Positions 1-9,297 are shown, counted from the stretch's first letter. The stretch is DNA of 64,000 nt from HGW-17 sp964516435 (GCA_964516435.1 CAZEZP010000001.1:1-64000); one strand, 5' to 3'. Numbers and translations: made by a program. The notes: generated by a model from the sequence alone, not told the origin.

Positions 1-1557
1 CCCTCCCTGCCCGCCCCGGAGACCCTCGAGCGAATCTCTTCACGCATCCTGTCCAGGCCGGTATCGCGGCTGGGCGAATTGCTGCGTCCGAAACTGCGGG
101 TCATGGTGGGCATGTCCACCCGGCAGGCGGCCATCGTCAACGATGAACTGAACAAACTGGTGGCGCTGGCATCCACCAACTACGCTTGGGGAAGCCGCGA
201 GGTGGCTCAAGTGGTTGAGAAGATCCAGCAGATCCGCCTGGGAATGACGGTGCCCGCGTTTCTGGGTGCACCGAGGGAAAGCCGCTCCATCAAGATGGAA
301 ACGCTTTCGCGCATCGTGGCCATGGAGGCGCAGCAGGGCCGGCGCGTGCTGCTCTTCACGCACTGGCAGGAAATCGGCCCCCTGGTGCAGGAGCCGATCC
401 GCCGGCGCGGCGTGCGGGTGCGCCTGCTGCAGAACCCCCGGGACGTAGAGGAACTGGACTGGTCGAAATATCCGGTGGCGGTGGCCTTCGATTCCTTCCT
501 GGATTTCCGGCTGCCCGGCGTGGATGTGGTGATCAACCTGGATCTTCCCTGGGAGAAATCTTTATACAATGCCCGCAAGGCCGTCTGCGACATCGATGCG
601 GCCCGCCCGCTGGTGGAATACAACTTCGTGGTGACCAATTCCGTGGAGGACCGCGGGCTGGTAGCCATGGAAACCCTGCCGCACCTGCTGCGCGGGTTCG
701 ATGGGCCGGATGCGGATCTGTCGCAGGTCGACCCTACGAACCTGCGCACGCTGGTCCGGAAACTGGCCGGACGCCGCGAAGAACGGCTCTCCTCGTCTTC
801 CCAGGCATCCATCAAGGTGGAAAGGGTTTCCTCCCGGGAGCGCAAGGTGGTCAGCCGCAAGGGCATGCAGGAGTTCGAGCGGCCCTCCACGCTGCGGGGA
901 CGCGGCATCCTCTCTTCCACCCAGGTGGAGCGCTCCGCCGTTTCCAGCGCGCAATTGGTGCGGCGCGGCCGGGTGTATGCAGAAGGCGACACATTGGCGG
1001 AATTTGAAAATGGTGTGCTCCTGCTGCACTTCGAAGTGGATCCGATGGGGTCGAATGCCGTTTTCGCCAGCGTGATCGACCCGCGCAGCCGCCGCTACAT
1101 GGGATGGACATCCCGTCATTTTCCGGTGCTGGGCCGGTTGCTCTCCACGGCGCGGATCGTGGTGGGCTCCTGCTCCGTCGGGCGTTTTTCCGAGATGTTC
1201 CAGGCCGCCTTCGGTTCCCAGGCGGCCCAGGTGCATCTCGTGGATTTGCAGCACCTGGTGGAAAGCGTGACGCGGGAACGCGTGGAACTGCGCAATCTCC
1301 TGGAAGCCACCTGCGGCCGCAAGGTGCTCTGGGACGCCATGGAAGTGCGCCGGCTGGCCCAGAACGAACGCTGGCAGGACCTCCTGGAACTAGGGCAATC
1401 CGAGTTGCGCATGATTTGGGAACTGCTCACCTACATGGTTCGAGAAAACCGGTTCTTCTGCCGGGTCGACAACGAGCGTCAGTCTTTCTGGCTCGAATCG
1501 GGAAGCCTCTTTCCCGAAGCGCTGCACGAGATGCTCATGCGCACACCGAGCATCTGA
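1..1557 (+). CDS. SNF2-like helicase, C-terminal part (5' end outside window)
   Basis: The reading frame is open to the left edge, so the start and any N-terminal ATPase lobe lie outside. The first 200 residues resemble the second RecA lobe of SNF2 helicases: a RVLLFTHWQEI strand, then a GVDVVINLDLPWEKSLYNAR segment at the place of motif V. The Arg-rich motif VI that should follow (QxxGRxxRxGQ) is not recognisable; the sequence reads ARKAVCDIDAARPLVEYNFVV. The final 250 residues are specific to this protein and not recognised. The inferred role is DNA-dependent remodelling or repair, but a degenerate, inactive lobe is possible. It converges with tpx on the other strand, 12 bases downstream. 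Family fairly sure, function unsure. Confidence 0.6.
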   Translation, partial: PSLPAPETLERISSRILSRPVSRLGELLRPKLRVMVGMSTRQAAIVNDELNKLVALASTNYAWGSREVAQVVEKIQQIRLGMTVPAFLGAPRESRSIKMETLSRIVAMEAQQGRRVLLFTHWQEIGPLVQEPIRRRGVRVRLLQNPRDVEELDWSKYPVAVAFDSFLDFRLPGVDVVINLDLPWEKSLYNARKAVCDIDAARPLVEYNFVVTNSVEDRGLVAMETLPHLLRGFDGPDADLSQVDPTNLRTLVRKLAGRREERLSSSSQASIKVERVSSRERKVVSRKGMQEFERPSTLRGRGILSSTQVERSAVSSAQLVRRGRVYAEGDTLAEFENGVLLLHFEVDPMGSNAVFASVIDPRSRRYMGWTSRHFPVLGRLLSTARIVVGSCSVGRFSEMFQAAFGSQAAQVHLVDLQHLVESVTRERVELRNLLEATCGRKVLWDAMEVRRLAQNERWQDLLELGQSELRMIWELLTYMVRENRFFCRVDNERQSFWLESGSLFPEALHEMLMRTPSI

Positions 1558-1569
1558 CAGCCGCAAGCA

Positions 1570-2061
1570 TTACAGAGGGACCTTGTCATAGGCGGGCTCG
1601 TGGGTGATGTCGTCCACAAGTTCGGTGTAGACGACGCGCCGATCCCGGTCCAGCACCACCACGGCGCGCGCCAGGAGCCCCGCCAGAGGGCCTTCGGAAA
1701 TTTCCAGCCCCCAGTCGCGCCCGAAATTGAGATTGCGCATTTCCGAGAGGGTCACGACGTTCTCGATGCCGTCGGCCGCGCAGAAACGGGAGTGCGCGAA
1801 CGGCAGGTCGCGCGAGATGCACAGCACGCGGGTACCCGGCATGCCGGCGGCCCGCTCGTTGAATTTGCGCACGCTGGCGGCGCACACGGGCGTGTCGATG
1901 CTGGGGAAGATGTTGAGCACCAGGCGCTCTTCCGGAAAATCCGAAAGGCGGACGTCGGCGAGGTCGTTGCGCGTGAGCAGGAAATCAGGGGCTTTTTGCC
2001 CGACTTCCACGAAAGTTCCGCGCAATGGAACAGGAGAGCCTTGAAAATGGGTGATGGCCAT
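1570..2061 (-). CDS. tpx: Thiol peroxidase Tpx
   Basis: Atypical 2-Cys peroxiredoxin of 163 residues, the normal length for Tpx, which reduces H2O2 and alkyl hydroperoxides using thioredoxin. The peroxidatic Cys60 sits in the family motif PSIDTPVC and the resolving Cys94 in SRFCAADGIENV, matching the C61/C95 pair of E. coli Tpx. The ATG at 2061 has AAGGAG 8 bases upstream. The leader holds a short ACCCC-TTC-GGGGT hairpin (about 2076-2090). A near-consensus sigma-70 promoter with a palindrome inside it lies just upstream (separate entries). It is divergent from the anchored phosphoesterase at 2150, so the two genes share an 88-bp promoter region. Confidence 0.95.
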   Translation of the reverse strand: MAITHFQGSPVPLRGTFVEVGQKAPDFLLTRNDLADVRLSDFPEERLVLNIFPSIDTPVCAASVRKFNERAAGMPGTRVLCISRDLPFAHSRFCAADGIENVVTLSEMRNLNFGRDWGLEISEGPLAGLLARAVVVLDRDRRVVYTELVDDITHEPAYDKVPL

Positions 2062-2099
2062 GGGAAACTCCTTTCCACCCCGAAGGGGTTGCGTGTAAT

Positions 2100-2128
2100 A
2101 TTATTAGACTCGTCTAAAAGCGTGTCAA
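2100..2128 (-). promoter_or_regulatory. Sigma-70 promoter of tpx
   Basis: Read on the minus strand: -35 TTGACA (2128-2123), 17-bp spacer, -10 AATAAT (2105-2100). The -35 is perfect and the -10 matches at five of six positions. Transcription would start near 2093, giving a leader of about 30 bases before the tpx ATG. Confidence 0.75.
2104..2117. promoter_or_regulatory. Palindromic operator TTAGAC-TC-GTCTAA in the tpx promoter
   Basis: Perfect inverted repeat, 6-bp arms and a 2-bp centre, lying between the -35 and -10 of tpx and touching the -10, the classic position of a repressor site. An 18-base stretch here (2100-2117) is identical at 15 positions to 47363-47380 in front of nifU. The regulator is not in the window. 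The size and placing would suit a winged-helix dimer such as an Rrf2-family protein, but that is inference. Confidence 0.6.
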
Positions 2129-2149
2129 GGGCATATTTTTCGAGGCGCC

Positions 2150-4456
2150 ATGACTTCCTGGATGTTGCACGTTTGCCTTCTGTATTTTTTTTGGCTTGCA
2201 CCCGACGCCCGGCTGCCGGGGGATTTGCCGGAAGCGCGGCTGATTGACGCACCTCCGGCCGCCCAGGAGCGCCCCCTGGCCCGCCGGCTTCACCGCCTGC
2301 GTTCGCCTTCGATCGGATTCCCGGCAGTGGCGGCATCGGGCGAAAATTTTGCCATCTGGAGCGAACGCGGTCTGGAAAAAGCCGTCCTTCTGCCGGCAGA
2401 TGATTGCGGGGCACCCGTGATTCTGGCACTGGAAGCATCCGAATTCCGGCTGGACGGACGTTTCCGGCGCACGGTGGCCCGCATTCCGGCAGAAGCGCCC
2501 CGGGGCGTCTGGCATCTGGAAATCACCTGGGACGACGGCACGCGCCATGTGGAGCCGCAGGCCGTGCGCACGCTCGGCCCTGTTCCGGAAAGCAGAGATT
2601 TCCGCCTGGCCGTCATGACGGACCACCAGTTGCTGGACCCTTCCTGGGAACTGGGCGATACGGCCCTGGCTCCGGAAAGCCGCCCCCGATACGGGGAATC
2701 CATGGCCAATGCCGCCATGACGCAGCAGATCTTCCACGAACTGCAGTTGCTGGATCCGGATCTGGTGGTGCACTTGGGCGATCTCCTGTTCGGTCTGGAT
2801 TACACGGCCGAATACGAGTCCATGCTGTCGCGGATCCGCCGGTCGCGGGTGGCGTCTTTCTACATTCCAGGCAATCACGACGCCTACGCCACGTATTCCC
2901 TGCGCCTTCCGGATCTGGGAAGCGTGGCCCTCAACCTGGTGGCTTGCCGCTCGCGGATGCCCAAGGACCTGGATTTCAAGGCCTCCTGGACCGAAATCTG
3001 GGGATTTCTGTCCTGCCTGTATTCGGGACTCAAGGATGAACTGTTCGACCACCTGGTTTCGGACGGCTTGGAACACTGGAAAGCGCTCCTGGGCCCAGTG
3101 AACACGGCTTTCGTGCATGGGCGCTTCCATTTCATCCTTCTCAACACCTATGGGGGCACCAGCCGCCGCAGGCACAGTTTTTCGGTGTATATCCATGCGT
3201 TTCGCCGTTTCATCGGCGCTCCCATGGTGGACAACTACGGCGGGACGCTCTCCGAAGCGGATCTGGCATTCGTGGAGGCCGAACTTCGGGCCGCCGCTGC
3301 CGCCGGCCGCACGCCAGTGGTGTTCGGGCACCACGACCCGCGCGGCAACATGCACCAGACGCCCTATCATCGCAACGAGCCATTTCCTACGGATCCAGTG
3401 GGAATCAATCACTTCGAAGAATGGAACTACGACGACGACTGGGATTCGGACCCTTCGGATGCGCGGGGGCGCGAAACGGCATTCGAGAATTCCGGCGTAC
3501 GCCTGCTGCGGCTTTTGGCCAGGACGGGCGGCTATTACATCTCGGGCCATCTGCACAAGGATGGGCAGTGGACCTACGCGCCCGGAGAGCGCATCGGCCG
3601 GGATGTCGTCGCCGAGAAGAAACTGACGTTCATCAAGGTGACCACGGCGGCGGCGTCCACAAAAGACGGCAGCCGCTGGGGCTACCGGCTGTTCACGGCC
3701 CGCGCCGACGGAACGCTGGATCTGGCCGAAACCGTTCCGGGCCGCAAAAGCGTTCCCGCGGGCAACTTCTGGGTGCAGACCGGCATCGTCAATGGCCGCG
3801 GGGAACTGCATGCATTCAATGCGCTGCCGGTTCCAGTGGAAGCCCGCGTGACGCTGTGCGTCCCTCCCCTGCCCTCCGGATACCGGTTCACCGACGGAGC
3901 GGGACGGCGTCTGGAACTGGTGCATGCGGATTTTCCGGCGCAAACCTTTTCACGCTTCACGTATCGCCTTTTACTGCCTCCCGGCAAGCGTCCCTTTTCC
4001 GAGCCAACCCGACTCGATGCCGTGCTGGACCAGGCGCGAGACAACCGCCCGCCGGAACTGGCGTGGAATGTGGATGGGAAAAGGCGGGTCCTGCAGGAGG
4101 GAGAAATCGTGATGGCCCGGAAACTGGATGCCTCCCCCTCCCGGGATCCCGATGGCGACGCGCTGGCGCAGGCGCACTTCGCGGCCCGCGGCCGGGTCGT
4201 GTCGGGATTCGTCTGGCAGGGCGAAGCGCAGAACGTCGTTTTTGCCGTACGCGATGACGCCGGCGCCTGGAGCCGCATGACGCTTTCCGTTTCCAGCCCT
4301 TCACCGAAACCCCGCACGCGCCCGGCCAACGCGCATGGCTGCGGATGCGCCTGCCGGGATGCAGCCGCGACAGTTCCTGTCGCTTCCCTGATTCTCCTCC
4401 TGGGTTTGCTGGCCTTTTTCCGCAGGCGTCTTTGGCGCAAGAAGAAGGACGGCTGA
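2150..4456 (+). CDS. Secreted metallophosphoesterase with MYXO-CTERM-like anchor
   Basis: Calcineurin-like phosphoesterase of 768 residues. The N-terminus (MTSWMLHVCLLYFFWLA) is a short hydrophobic export signal. Metal-ligand motifs in order: TDHQ near residue 160, HLGDLL near 207, PGNHDAY near 242, FGHHDPRG near 393 and SGHLHKDG near 465. The last 40 residues form a sorting tail: a CGCAC cluster, a hydrophobic helix (VASLILLLGLLAFF) and then RRRLWRKKK, as in myxobacterial MYXO-CTERM proteins. The substrate is unknown; the protein should act outside the inner membrane. The ATG at 2150 follows GAGG. It runs divergently from tpx and may share its operator. Confidence 0.8.
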   Translation: MTSWMLHVCLLYFFWLAPDARLPGDLPEARLIDAPPAAQERPLARRLHRLRSPSIGFPAVAASGENFAIWSERGLEKAVLLPADDCGAPVILALEASEFRLDGRFRRTVARIPAEAPRGVWHLEITWDDGTRHVEPQAVRTLGPVPESRDFRLAVMTDHQLLDPSWELGDTALAPESRPRYGESMANAAMTQQIFHELQLLDPDLVVHLGDLLFGLDYTAEYESMLSRIRRSRVASFYIPGNHDAYATYSLRLPDLGSVALNLVACRSRMPKDLDFKASWTEIWGFLSCLYSGLKDELFDHLVSDGLEHWKALLGPVNTAFVHGRFHFILLNTYGGTSRRRHSFSVYIHAFRRFIGAPMVDNYGGTLSEADLAFVEAELRAAAAAGRTPVVFGHHDPRGNMHQTPYHRNEPFPTDPVGINHFEEWNYDDDWDSDPSDARGRETAFENSGVRLLRLLARTGGYYISGHLHKDGQWTYAPGERIGRDVVAEKKLTFIKVTTAAASTKDGSRWGYRLFTARADGTLDLAETVPGRKSVPAGNFWVQTGIVNGRGELHAFNALPVPVEARVTLCVPPLPSGYRFTDGAGRRLELVHADFPAQTFSRFTYRLLLPPGKRPFSEPTRLDAVLDQARDNRPPELAWNVDGKRRVLQEGEIVMARKLDASPSRDPDGDALAQAHFAARGRVVSGFVWQGEAQNVVFAVRDDAGAWSRMTLSVSSPSPKPRTRPANAHGCGCACRDAAATVPVASLILLLGLLAFFRRRLWRKKKDG

Positions 4457-4595
4457 CGATTTTCAGCTGGCAGTGCCGGAAAATCGCCGGATGCCGTGCC
4501 CTGATACATTCCCAGGCAGTCCGATGGATGCCGCAGCTTGCATTGCCCGGCAATCGCGTGCATGTTCAGGGCCGTGGATGTCTGGAGGGGTTCTC

Positions 4596-5084
4596 ATGGC
4601 GCGCAATGACCAAAACGATGAGATGACGGGAAAGACCGCCCCCGATTTCACCCTGCCGGATGCCGACGGGCGTCCGGCGCGCCTGGCGGACTGGCGGGGA
4701 CGCTGGTTGGTGCTGTACTTCTATCCCAAGGACGATACGCCGGGCTGCACGCTCGAGGCCATGGATTTCACGAGGCTCCTGAATGATTTTCAAGCGCTGG
4801 ATGCCGATGTGGCGGGCATAAGCCGGGATACGCCCGAAAAGCACTGCCGCTTCGCCGAACGCCACCAGTTGAAGGTGCGGCTGCTGTCGGATCCCGACCA
4901 TGCGGTGCATGACCGATACGGCGCCTGGGGCGTCAAGAAATTCATGGGACGCACGATGGAAGGCGCCCTGCGCACCACCTTCCTCATCGACCCCGAAGGC
5001 CGCGTCGCGGCCGTCTGGCGCAAGGTCAAGGCCATCGGGCATGCGCAGGAAGTCCTCGAGACGCTGAAAAAACTTCACGACTGA
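4596..5084 (+). CDS. bcp: Bcp/PrxQ-type peroxiredoxin
   Basis: Thioredoxin-dependent peroxiredoxin of 162 residues. The peroxidatic cysteine is Cys51 in YPKDDTPGCTLEAMDF. The usual E. coli-type resolving cysteine five residues later is Met56. Another cysteine, Cys84, lies in the next helix (PEKHCRFAERH), about one turn before the alpha-3 resolving cysteine of the PrxQ subgroup, so an alternative disulfide is possible. The ATG at 4596 is preferred because GGAGGGG lies 5 bases upstream and the family domain begins about 10 residues later; the frame stays open further upstream but without family similarity. MATE follows 53 bp downstream. Confidence 0.9.
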   Translation: MARNDQNDEMTGKTAPDFTLPDADGRPARLADWRGRWLVLYFYPKDDTPGCTLEAMDFTRLLNDFQALDADVAGISRDTPEKHCRFAERHQLKVRLLSDPDHAVHDRYGAWGVKKFMGRTMEGALRTTFLIDPEGRVAAVWRKVKAIGHAQEVLETLKKLHD

Positions 5085-5137
5085 CCCGCAGCCGTTGCGT
5101 TTCCAGAAACGGAAGCAGAAATTCCAGGCATCCGAAG

Positions 5138-6535
5138 ATGAACCTCCAGGACTTCGAATCCGCACCCGCCGCCATCCCCGAACATCAGGGAGAATTCGGC
5201 CCGGATGCCGGGCGTTTTCCGGAACTGCTGCGGCTGTCGCTGCCGCTGGTGGTGACCTTCGTCTCCCACGTGGCCATGGGAATGGTGGACACCCTGGTCA
5301 TGGGCAAGGTGGGAACCGCCGAGCAGGGCGGCGTAGGAATGGGCGCCGCGTTCTTCTGGTCCATTTCATCCTTCGCCTCCGGGCTGCTGTCGGCCGTGAC
5401 GACGTTCGTGGCCCAGGCTCATGGCGCCCGGGACCACGAAGATGTGCGCACGTCGGTGGAAACGGGAATGTGGCTCGTCTGGCCGCTGTCCGCCTTGACC
5501 ATGGGCGTGGTGCCGCTGCTGCCGGCCCTGCTGGCGGGGCTGCGGGTCCATGAGGCGATCGCTCCCCATACGCAGGCGTATCTGACCTGGATGCTGCTGG
5601 CGTCGCCTGTGTTCCTGATGAACTTCACCATCATCGGCTTTTTTCGCGGCATCGCCGATACGCTCACGCCCATGCTCGTCACCCTGGGCGTCAACGTGGT
5701 CAACATCGTGCTGGATTTCTCACTGGTGCTGGGCTGGTGGGGACTTCCGCGCATGGGCGTGCACGGCGTGGCGCTGGCCACCGTCATCTCCATGGCGCTG
5801 TCGGCCGGCCTCCTTCTTCTCCTGTATGCATCCCAAAAACACCACGCCCTTTTCGGCACGCGGCGTTTCCCCCGCACGAGCCTCGCACAGGTGCGCCGGT
5901 TCCTGCGCGTGGGCGTGCCCATCGGAATCTCATGGCTTCTGGAAAACATGGCGTTCACCGTGATGAGCGTGTACATCGGGCGCTTCGAGCCCGCCCTGAG
6001 CGCGGCCAACACCATCGTGTTCCAGTTGTGCCATGTGAGTTTCATGCCGGCCGTGGCCATCTCGATCGCGGCCTGTGCCCTGGTGGGACGCTACATCGGC
6101 GCCGCGCGGCCCGATCTGGCCCGCGCCAGCGCGCACCGGACGCTGGGCTTGTCGGTCGCCTACATGGGGCTTCTGGGCGTGGCCTTCCTGCTCTTCCCTC
6201 ACCAGTTGCTGTCGGGATTCTCCTCCGATGACGCCGTGATCCGGAACGCAGCGCTGCCGTTGCGCATGGCCGCGTTCTTCCAGGTGTTCGATGCGCTGGG
6301 CGTGGCCACCGACGGCATCTTCCGGGGCGCCGGCATCACGCTCATGCCCATGGTGGTCCGTTTGGCGGTCATGTGGGGCGTATTCGTTCCCGGCATCTTC
6401 CTGTTCCACGGCTTCGTGTTCACATCGCCGCTCCATGCGGGCTGGGCGGCCGGCACGCTGGCCATCATGCTCATGGGAAGCGTGCTGCTGGGAATCTATG
6501 CGCTGCATCCCTGGTGGCGCCGCACCCGGGTCTGA
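5138..6535 (+). CDS. MATE family efflux transporter
   Basis: Integral membrane protein of 465 residues with about twelve hydrophobic helices in two similar halves, the length and layout of MATE (NorM/DinF) cation- or proton-coupled drug antiporters. Family-like stretches include LSLPLVVTFVSHVAMGMVDT in helix 1, FFRGIADTLTPM after helix 5 and GRYIGAARPDLA in the second half. It should sit in the inner membrane and export cationic compounds; the substrate cannot be told. The ATG at 5138 lies 53 bp after bcp in the same direction. It converges with the FG-GAP lipoprotein gene. Confidence 0.9.
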   Translation: MNLQDFESAPAAIPEHQGEFGPDAGRFPELLRLSLPLVVTFVSHVAMGMVDTLVMGKVGTAEQGGVGMGAAFFWSISSFASGLLSAVTTFVAQAHGARDHEDVRTSVETGMWLVWPLSALTMGVVPLLPALLAGLRVHEAIAPHTQAYLTWMLLASPVFLMNFTIIGFFRGIADTLTPMLVTLGVNVVNIVLDFSLVLGWWGLPRMGVHGVALATVISMALSAGLLLLLYASQKHHALFGTRRFPRTSLAQVRRFLRVGVPIGISWLLENMAFTVMSVYIGRFEPALSAANTIVFQLCHVSFMPAVAISIAACALVGRYIGAARPDLARASAHRTLGLSVAYMGLLGVAFLLFPHQLLSGFSSDDAVIRNAALPLRMAAFFQVFDALGVATDGIFRGAGITLMPMVVRLAVMWGVFVPGIFLFHGFVFTSPLHAGWAAGTLAIMLMGSVLLGIYALHPWWRRTRV

Positions 6536-6560
6536 CGCATCCGCCGCGTGACCGCTCCCT

Positions 6561-9077
6561 TCAGTCCACGACCCTGCAGTGAACGGGGCCGGCCGTGCTG
6601 CCATTGTTGGAAGGATCGCACTCCTCAATGGCCCCGGCGCCATTGACGACGGCGCGGAACATCATGTCCACCCCGGATTCAGCGCCATTGTAGACGAATG
6701 TGACCCGTTCCCATCCACCCGGCAGAATCAGGGTCGTCGTGGCGAGCGACCCCAGATGGACGGGGGGATCCACATCGGTTCGGTAGAAATCCACGGTGAC
6801 GCCGGGCTGGGCCGCCGCCGAACCGAGGTTGCGCACTTTAGCCGAGAGGCGCACCACGTCGGGACACAAGGCGGCCGCGGTGAGTTCCACCCGCAGATCG
6901 GACACCGGGAACAGCGCCCCGCCCTGCACGTTCTGGCGGTAGTTGTTGAAGGAGAGCCAGTTGGCATCCTCGTGCACGGGCACGTTCCACAGGCCGTTGG
7001 CGTACTCGATGTTGGTGACGTGATAGTCGAACTGGTTCCAGATGGGCCGCGTGCGCACCCAGCGGTCGTGCGTGTCGCCATAGACGCGCACCCCCACCGT
7101 GCCGCCCGGCAACTGGCAGATGCCCGTGGAATCGCACATCGCGTCGCCAATGCAGGTGCCGCCAATGCCGCCCGTGCAGGGCCCCTGGGGCGTGCACGTT
7201 GTGAGCGCGCACAATTCGTCGATGGGCACTCCCGCATTCTTCCAGTGCGTGCGGCACTGCAGGCCAACGACGGCATATTGGTTGGAAACCACGATCATCT
7301 CGGAGTTGCCGTCGCCATCCACGTCGGCCACCAGCGGATATTCGGCCAGCGTTCCGTTGGAACTGGGAATGGGCGGCGACACCAGTTCGGCACCGGTCGT
7401 GCCATCGTAGATGTGAAAGAAGCACTCGTCGTTGTAAAGCACTTCGGCGCGGCCGTCTCCCTGGAAGTCGAACACGGAGGAACCGGTCATGGAGGAACTG
7501 AGGTCCTGGGTCACGGCCGTCCAGAGGATGAAGTCGGTGCGGCCCGAATTGCAGGCGCCTCCCGTACGGATGAGCGGATCGGTGCAGTCCGGGTCGTATA
7601 CCACATAGGCGGCGCGCCCGGCCGTGGAGATTTCCAGCAGGCCATCCCCATCGAAGTCCGCCAGCGTGGGGGCGCCGCCGTTTCCCGTCCCCGGAATGGG
7701 GATGGTGGCATCGAGCAGCACGCCACCCGGTCCCACCAGCATCTGTCCGGTCAATCCGTCGACCATGTAGAAATTGTTGTACACATACACGATTTCGGGG
7801 CCCGTGCGGTCTGGCAGAATTTCCCCCACCGCGACGAAGCCGGTAGACAGGCTGTACGTGTTGGTCCAGAAGGGAATCCCGCCGGGCACGTTGGGATCCA
7901 CGGTGTAGGCGTGGGAACCGTCGAAAATTTCGGGGCGACCGTCGAGATCCAGGTCGGCAATCTGCACGGAACGTCCACATCCCGTCTGGTTCACGAAATC
8001 CAGGGCCGGGTTGGAAATGTCATGCCCGTTGAGCGCGTGGCATGCCAGCACGATATCGGGCATGCCGTCGTGATCCAGGTCCGCGATTGCCGGCCCGCCA
8101 TGGATGTGGCGGAAACTCGCGCCCGAAGTGCGGCGGCCGCTGCAGCCTGGGTAATTGAGCGTGTCGCAGACGTCTCCGATGCCGTCGTTGTCCACGATGC
8201 GCACGCCCCCGCCCTGCATGTTGTAGACGATTTCCAGACCGGGGTCGGCGTCGAAGTTGGCCAGCGCCACGGCAGAGCCGCCAAAGGGCTTGGGAGCTGT
8301 CGGATCGGCGTCCGATGGAACGGTGAACAGCACGCGACCGCCGCCGGCGCCATCGCCGTCGCCCGACAGCACGACGATGACCGAATCATAGTTGTACTGA
8401 CCGGCATAGAAAAGCACCGCGACCACATCCGGAATGCCATCGCCGTCGACATCGCCCACCATGGGCGCCGCCATGCTGTCGGTGTATTCCTTGCCCAGGA
8501 CCGTCGTGCCGCGCCAGTACCACTCCAGGACCGGCGCGATGTCCGTGAAACTGGGCTCGCCCTCGCACAGGGGACCGTCGGGCAACTTCAGGCATTTGCC
8601 GATGGCCGTCTCGCAGTAGAACGTGTCGTCGGGACAATCAAACTGGTTTTCGCAGTCTCCCACGGGAACGGCGCACTGGTCGTTGAGGCACAGCGACCCG
8701 GGCGGGCAGCACGTATTGAGATTCGCGCCGCACAGCGATTCCCCGGGGCCGCAGGCGGCCGCACAATCCACGCCATCCAGGCAGATCTGGCCTGCCCCGC
8801 AGCAGGTGAAGAGGTTCTCGCCGCAGCGCACGTTGGGGCAGATGGGCAGGCACGCCATGTGATTGACGCACTCCTCCTGCTCTTTGCAGCAGGAAAGCCC
8901 GCAGCGTTTTTCGGCGGGGCAGGTTTCGGCATCGGGAACGTCGAGGATGTCGGCGTCCGGCTGCACGATGTCTTCCTCTACGTCTTCCTTCGGAATCACG
9001 CCGGCTTCTCCACGGCATCCCAAGGCGAAGAACAATGCGAGAATCGACAACCAGGAAAAGACTCGTACTGTTTTCAT
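6561..9077 (-). CDS. FG-GAP/VCBS-repeat surface lipoprotein with Cys-rich N-terminus
   Basis: Predicted lipoprotein of 838 residues. The ATG at 9077 is chosen because GGAGG lies 8 bases upstream and it gives a clean signal peptide ending in the lipobox ALGC. Residues 45-165 are rich in cysteine (repeated CCxxGxxCL blocks). Then follow at least six calcium-binding-type FG-GAP/VCBS blades, such as VGDVDGDGIPDVV, IADLDHDGMPDIV, LADFDGDGLLEIS and VADVDGDGNSEMI, the pattern of a beta-propeller. The last 100 residues (LRVELTAAALCPDVVRLSAK onward) resemble a CARDB adhesion domain. Likely an outer-surface adhesion or binding protein; ligand unknown. It is divergent from the MopE-repeat lipoprotein at 9298. 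Confidence 0.8.
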   Translation of the reverse strand: MKTVRVFSWLSILALFFALGCRGEAGVIPKEDVEEDIVQPDADILDVPDAETCPAEKRCGLSCCKEQEECVNHMACLPICPNVRCGENLFTCCGAGQICLDGVDCAAACGPGESLCGANLNTCCPPGSLCLNDQCAVPVGDCENQFDCPDDTFYCETAIGKCLKLPDGPLCEGEPSFTDIAPVLEWYWRGTTVLGKEYTDSMAAPMVGDVDGDGIPDVVAVLFYAGQYNYDSVIVVLSGDGDGAGGGRVLFTVPSDADPTAPKPFGGSAVALANFDADPGLEIVYNMQGGGVRIVDNDGIGDVCDTLNYPGCSGRRTSGASFRHIHGGPAIADLDHDGMPDIVLACHALNGHDISNPALDFVNQTGCGRSVQIADLDLDGRPEIFDGSHAYTVDPNVPGGIPFWTNTYSLSTGFVAVGEILPDRTGPEIVYVYNNFYMVDGLTGQMLVGPGGVLLDATIPIPGTGNGGAPTLADFDGDGLLEISTAGRAAYVVYDPDCTDPLIRTGGACNSGRTDFILWTAVTQDLSSSMTGSSVFDFQGDGRAEVLYNDECFFHIYDGTTGAELVSPPIPSSNGTLAEYPLVADVDGDGNSEMIVVSNQYAVVGLQCRTHWKNAGVPIDELCALTTCTPQGPCTGGIGGTCIGDAMCDSTGICQLPGGTVGVRVYGDTHDRWVRTRPIWNQFDYHVTNIEYANGLWNVPVHEDANWLSFNNYRQNVQGGALFPVSDLRVELTAAALCPDVVRLSAKVRNLGSAAAQPGVTVDFYRTDVDPPVHLGSLATTTLILPGGWERVTFVYNGAESGVDMMFRAVVNGAGAIEECDPSNNGSTAGPVHCRVVD

Positions 9078-9214
9078 TTGCAAGCCTCCACGAAAAAACA
9101 CGGTTGAGGCTGCCGTCGAAATCGCCGGACGGCCGCTAAAATGTACGACGCGCGAGAATATACCATGACTCGCTGCTGCCTCCAACGGCCTCCTAGGGAG
9201 TATGCATTTTTTTC

Positions 9215-9242
9215 TTGATCTTCGTTTTTTTTCGCATATAAA
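9215..9242 (+). promoter_or_regulatory. Sigma-70 promoter for the MopE-repeat lipoprotein
   Basis: -35 TTGATC (9215-9220), 16-bp T-rich spacer, -10 TATAAA (9237-9242). Transcription would start about 50 bases before the ATG at 9298. The region 9078-9297 is the shared upstream region of two divergent surface-lipoprotein genes. Confidence 0.6.
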
Positions 9243-9297
9243 GCTGTCGTCCGAGACTCATTCGAGGATTCAAGTTTTTTCCAGGAAGGAAAGGAAC

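Noticed and set aside
6579..9107. 842-codon open frame on the plus strand
   Set aside because: Antisense of the FG-GAP lipoprotein; low-complexity Val/Gly/His composition and no start signal.
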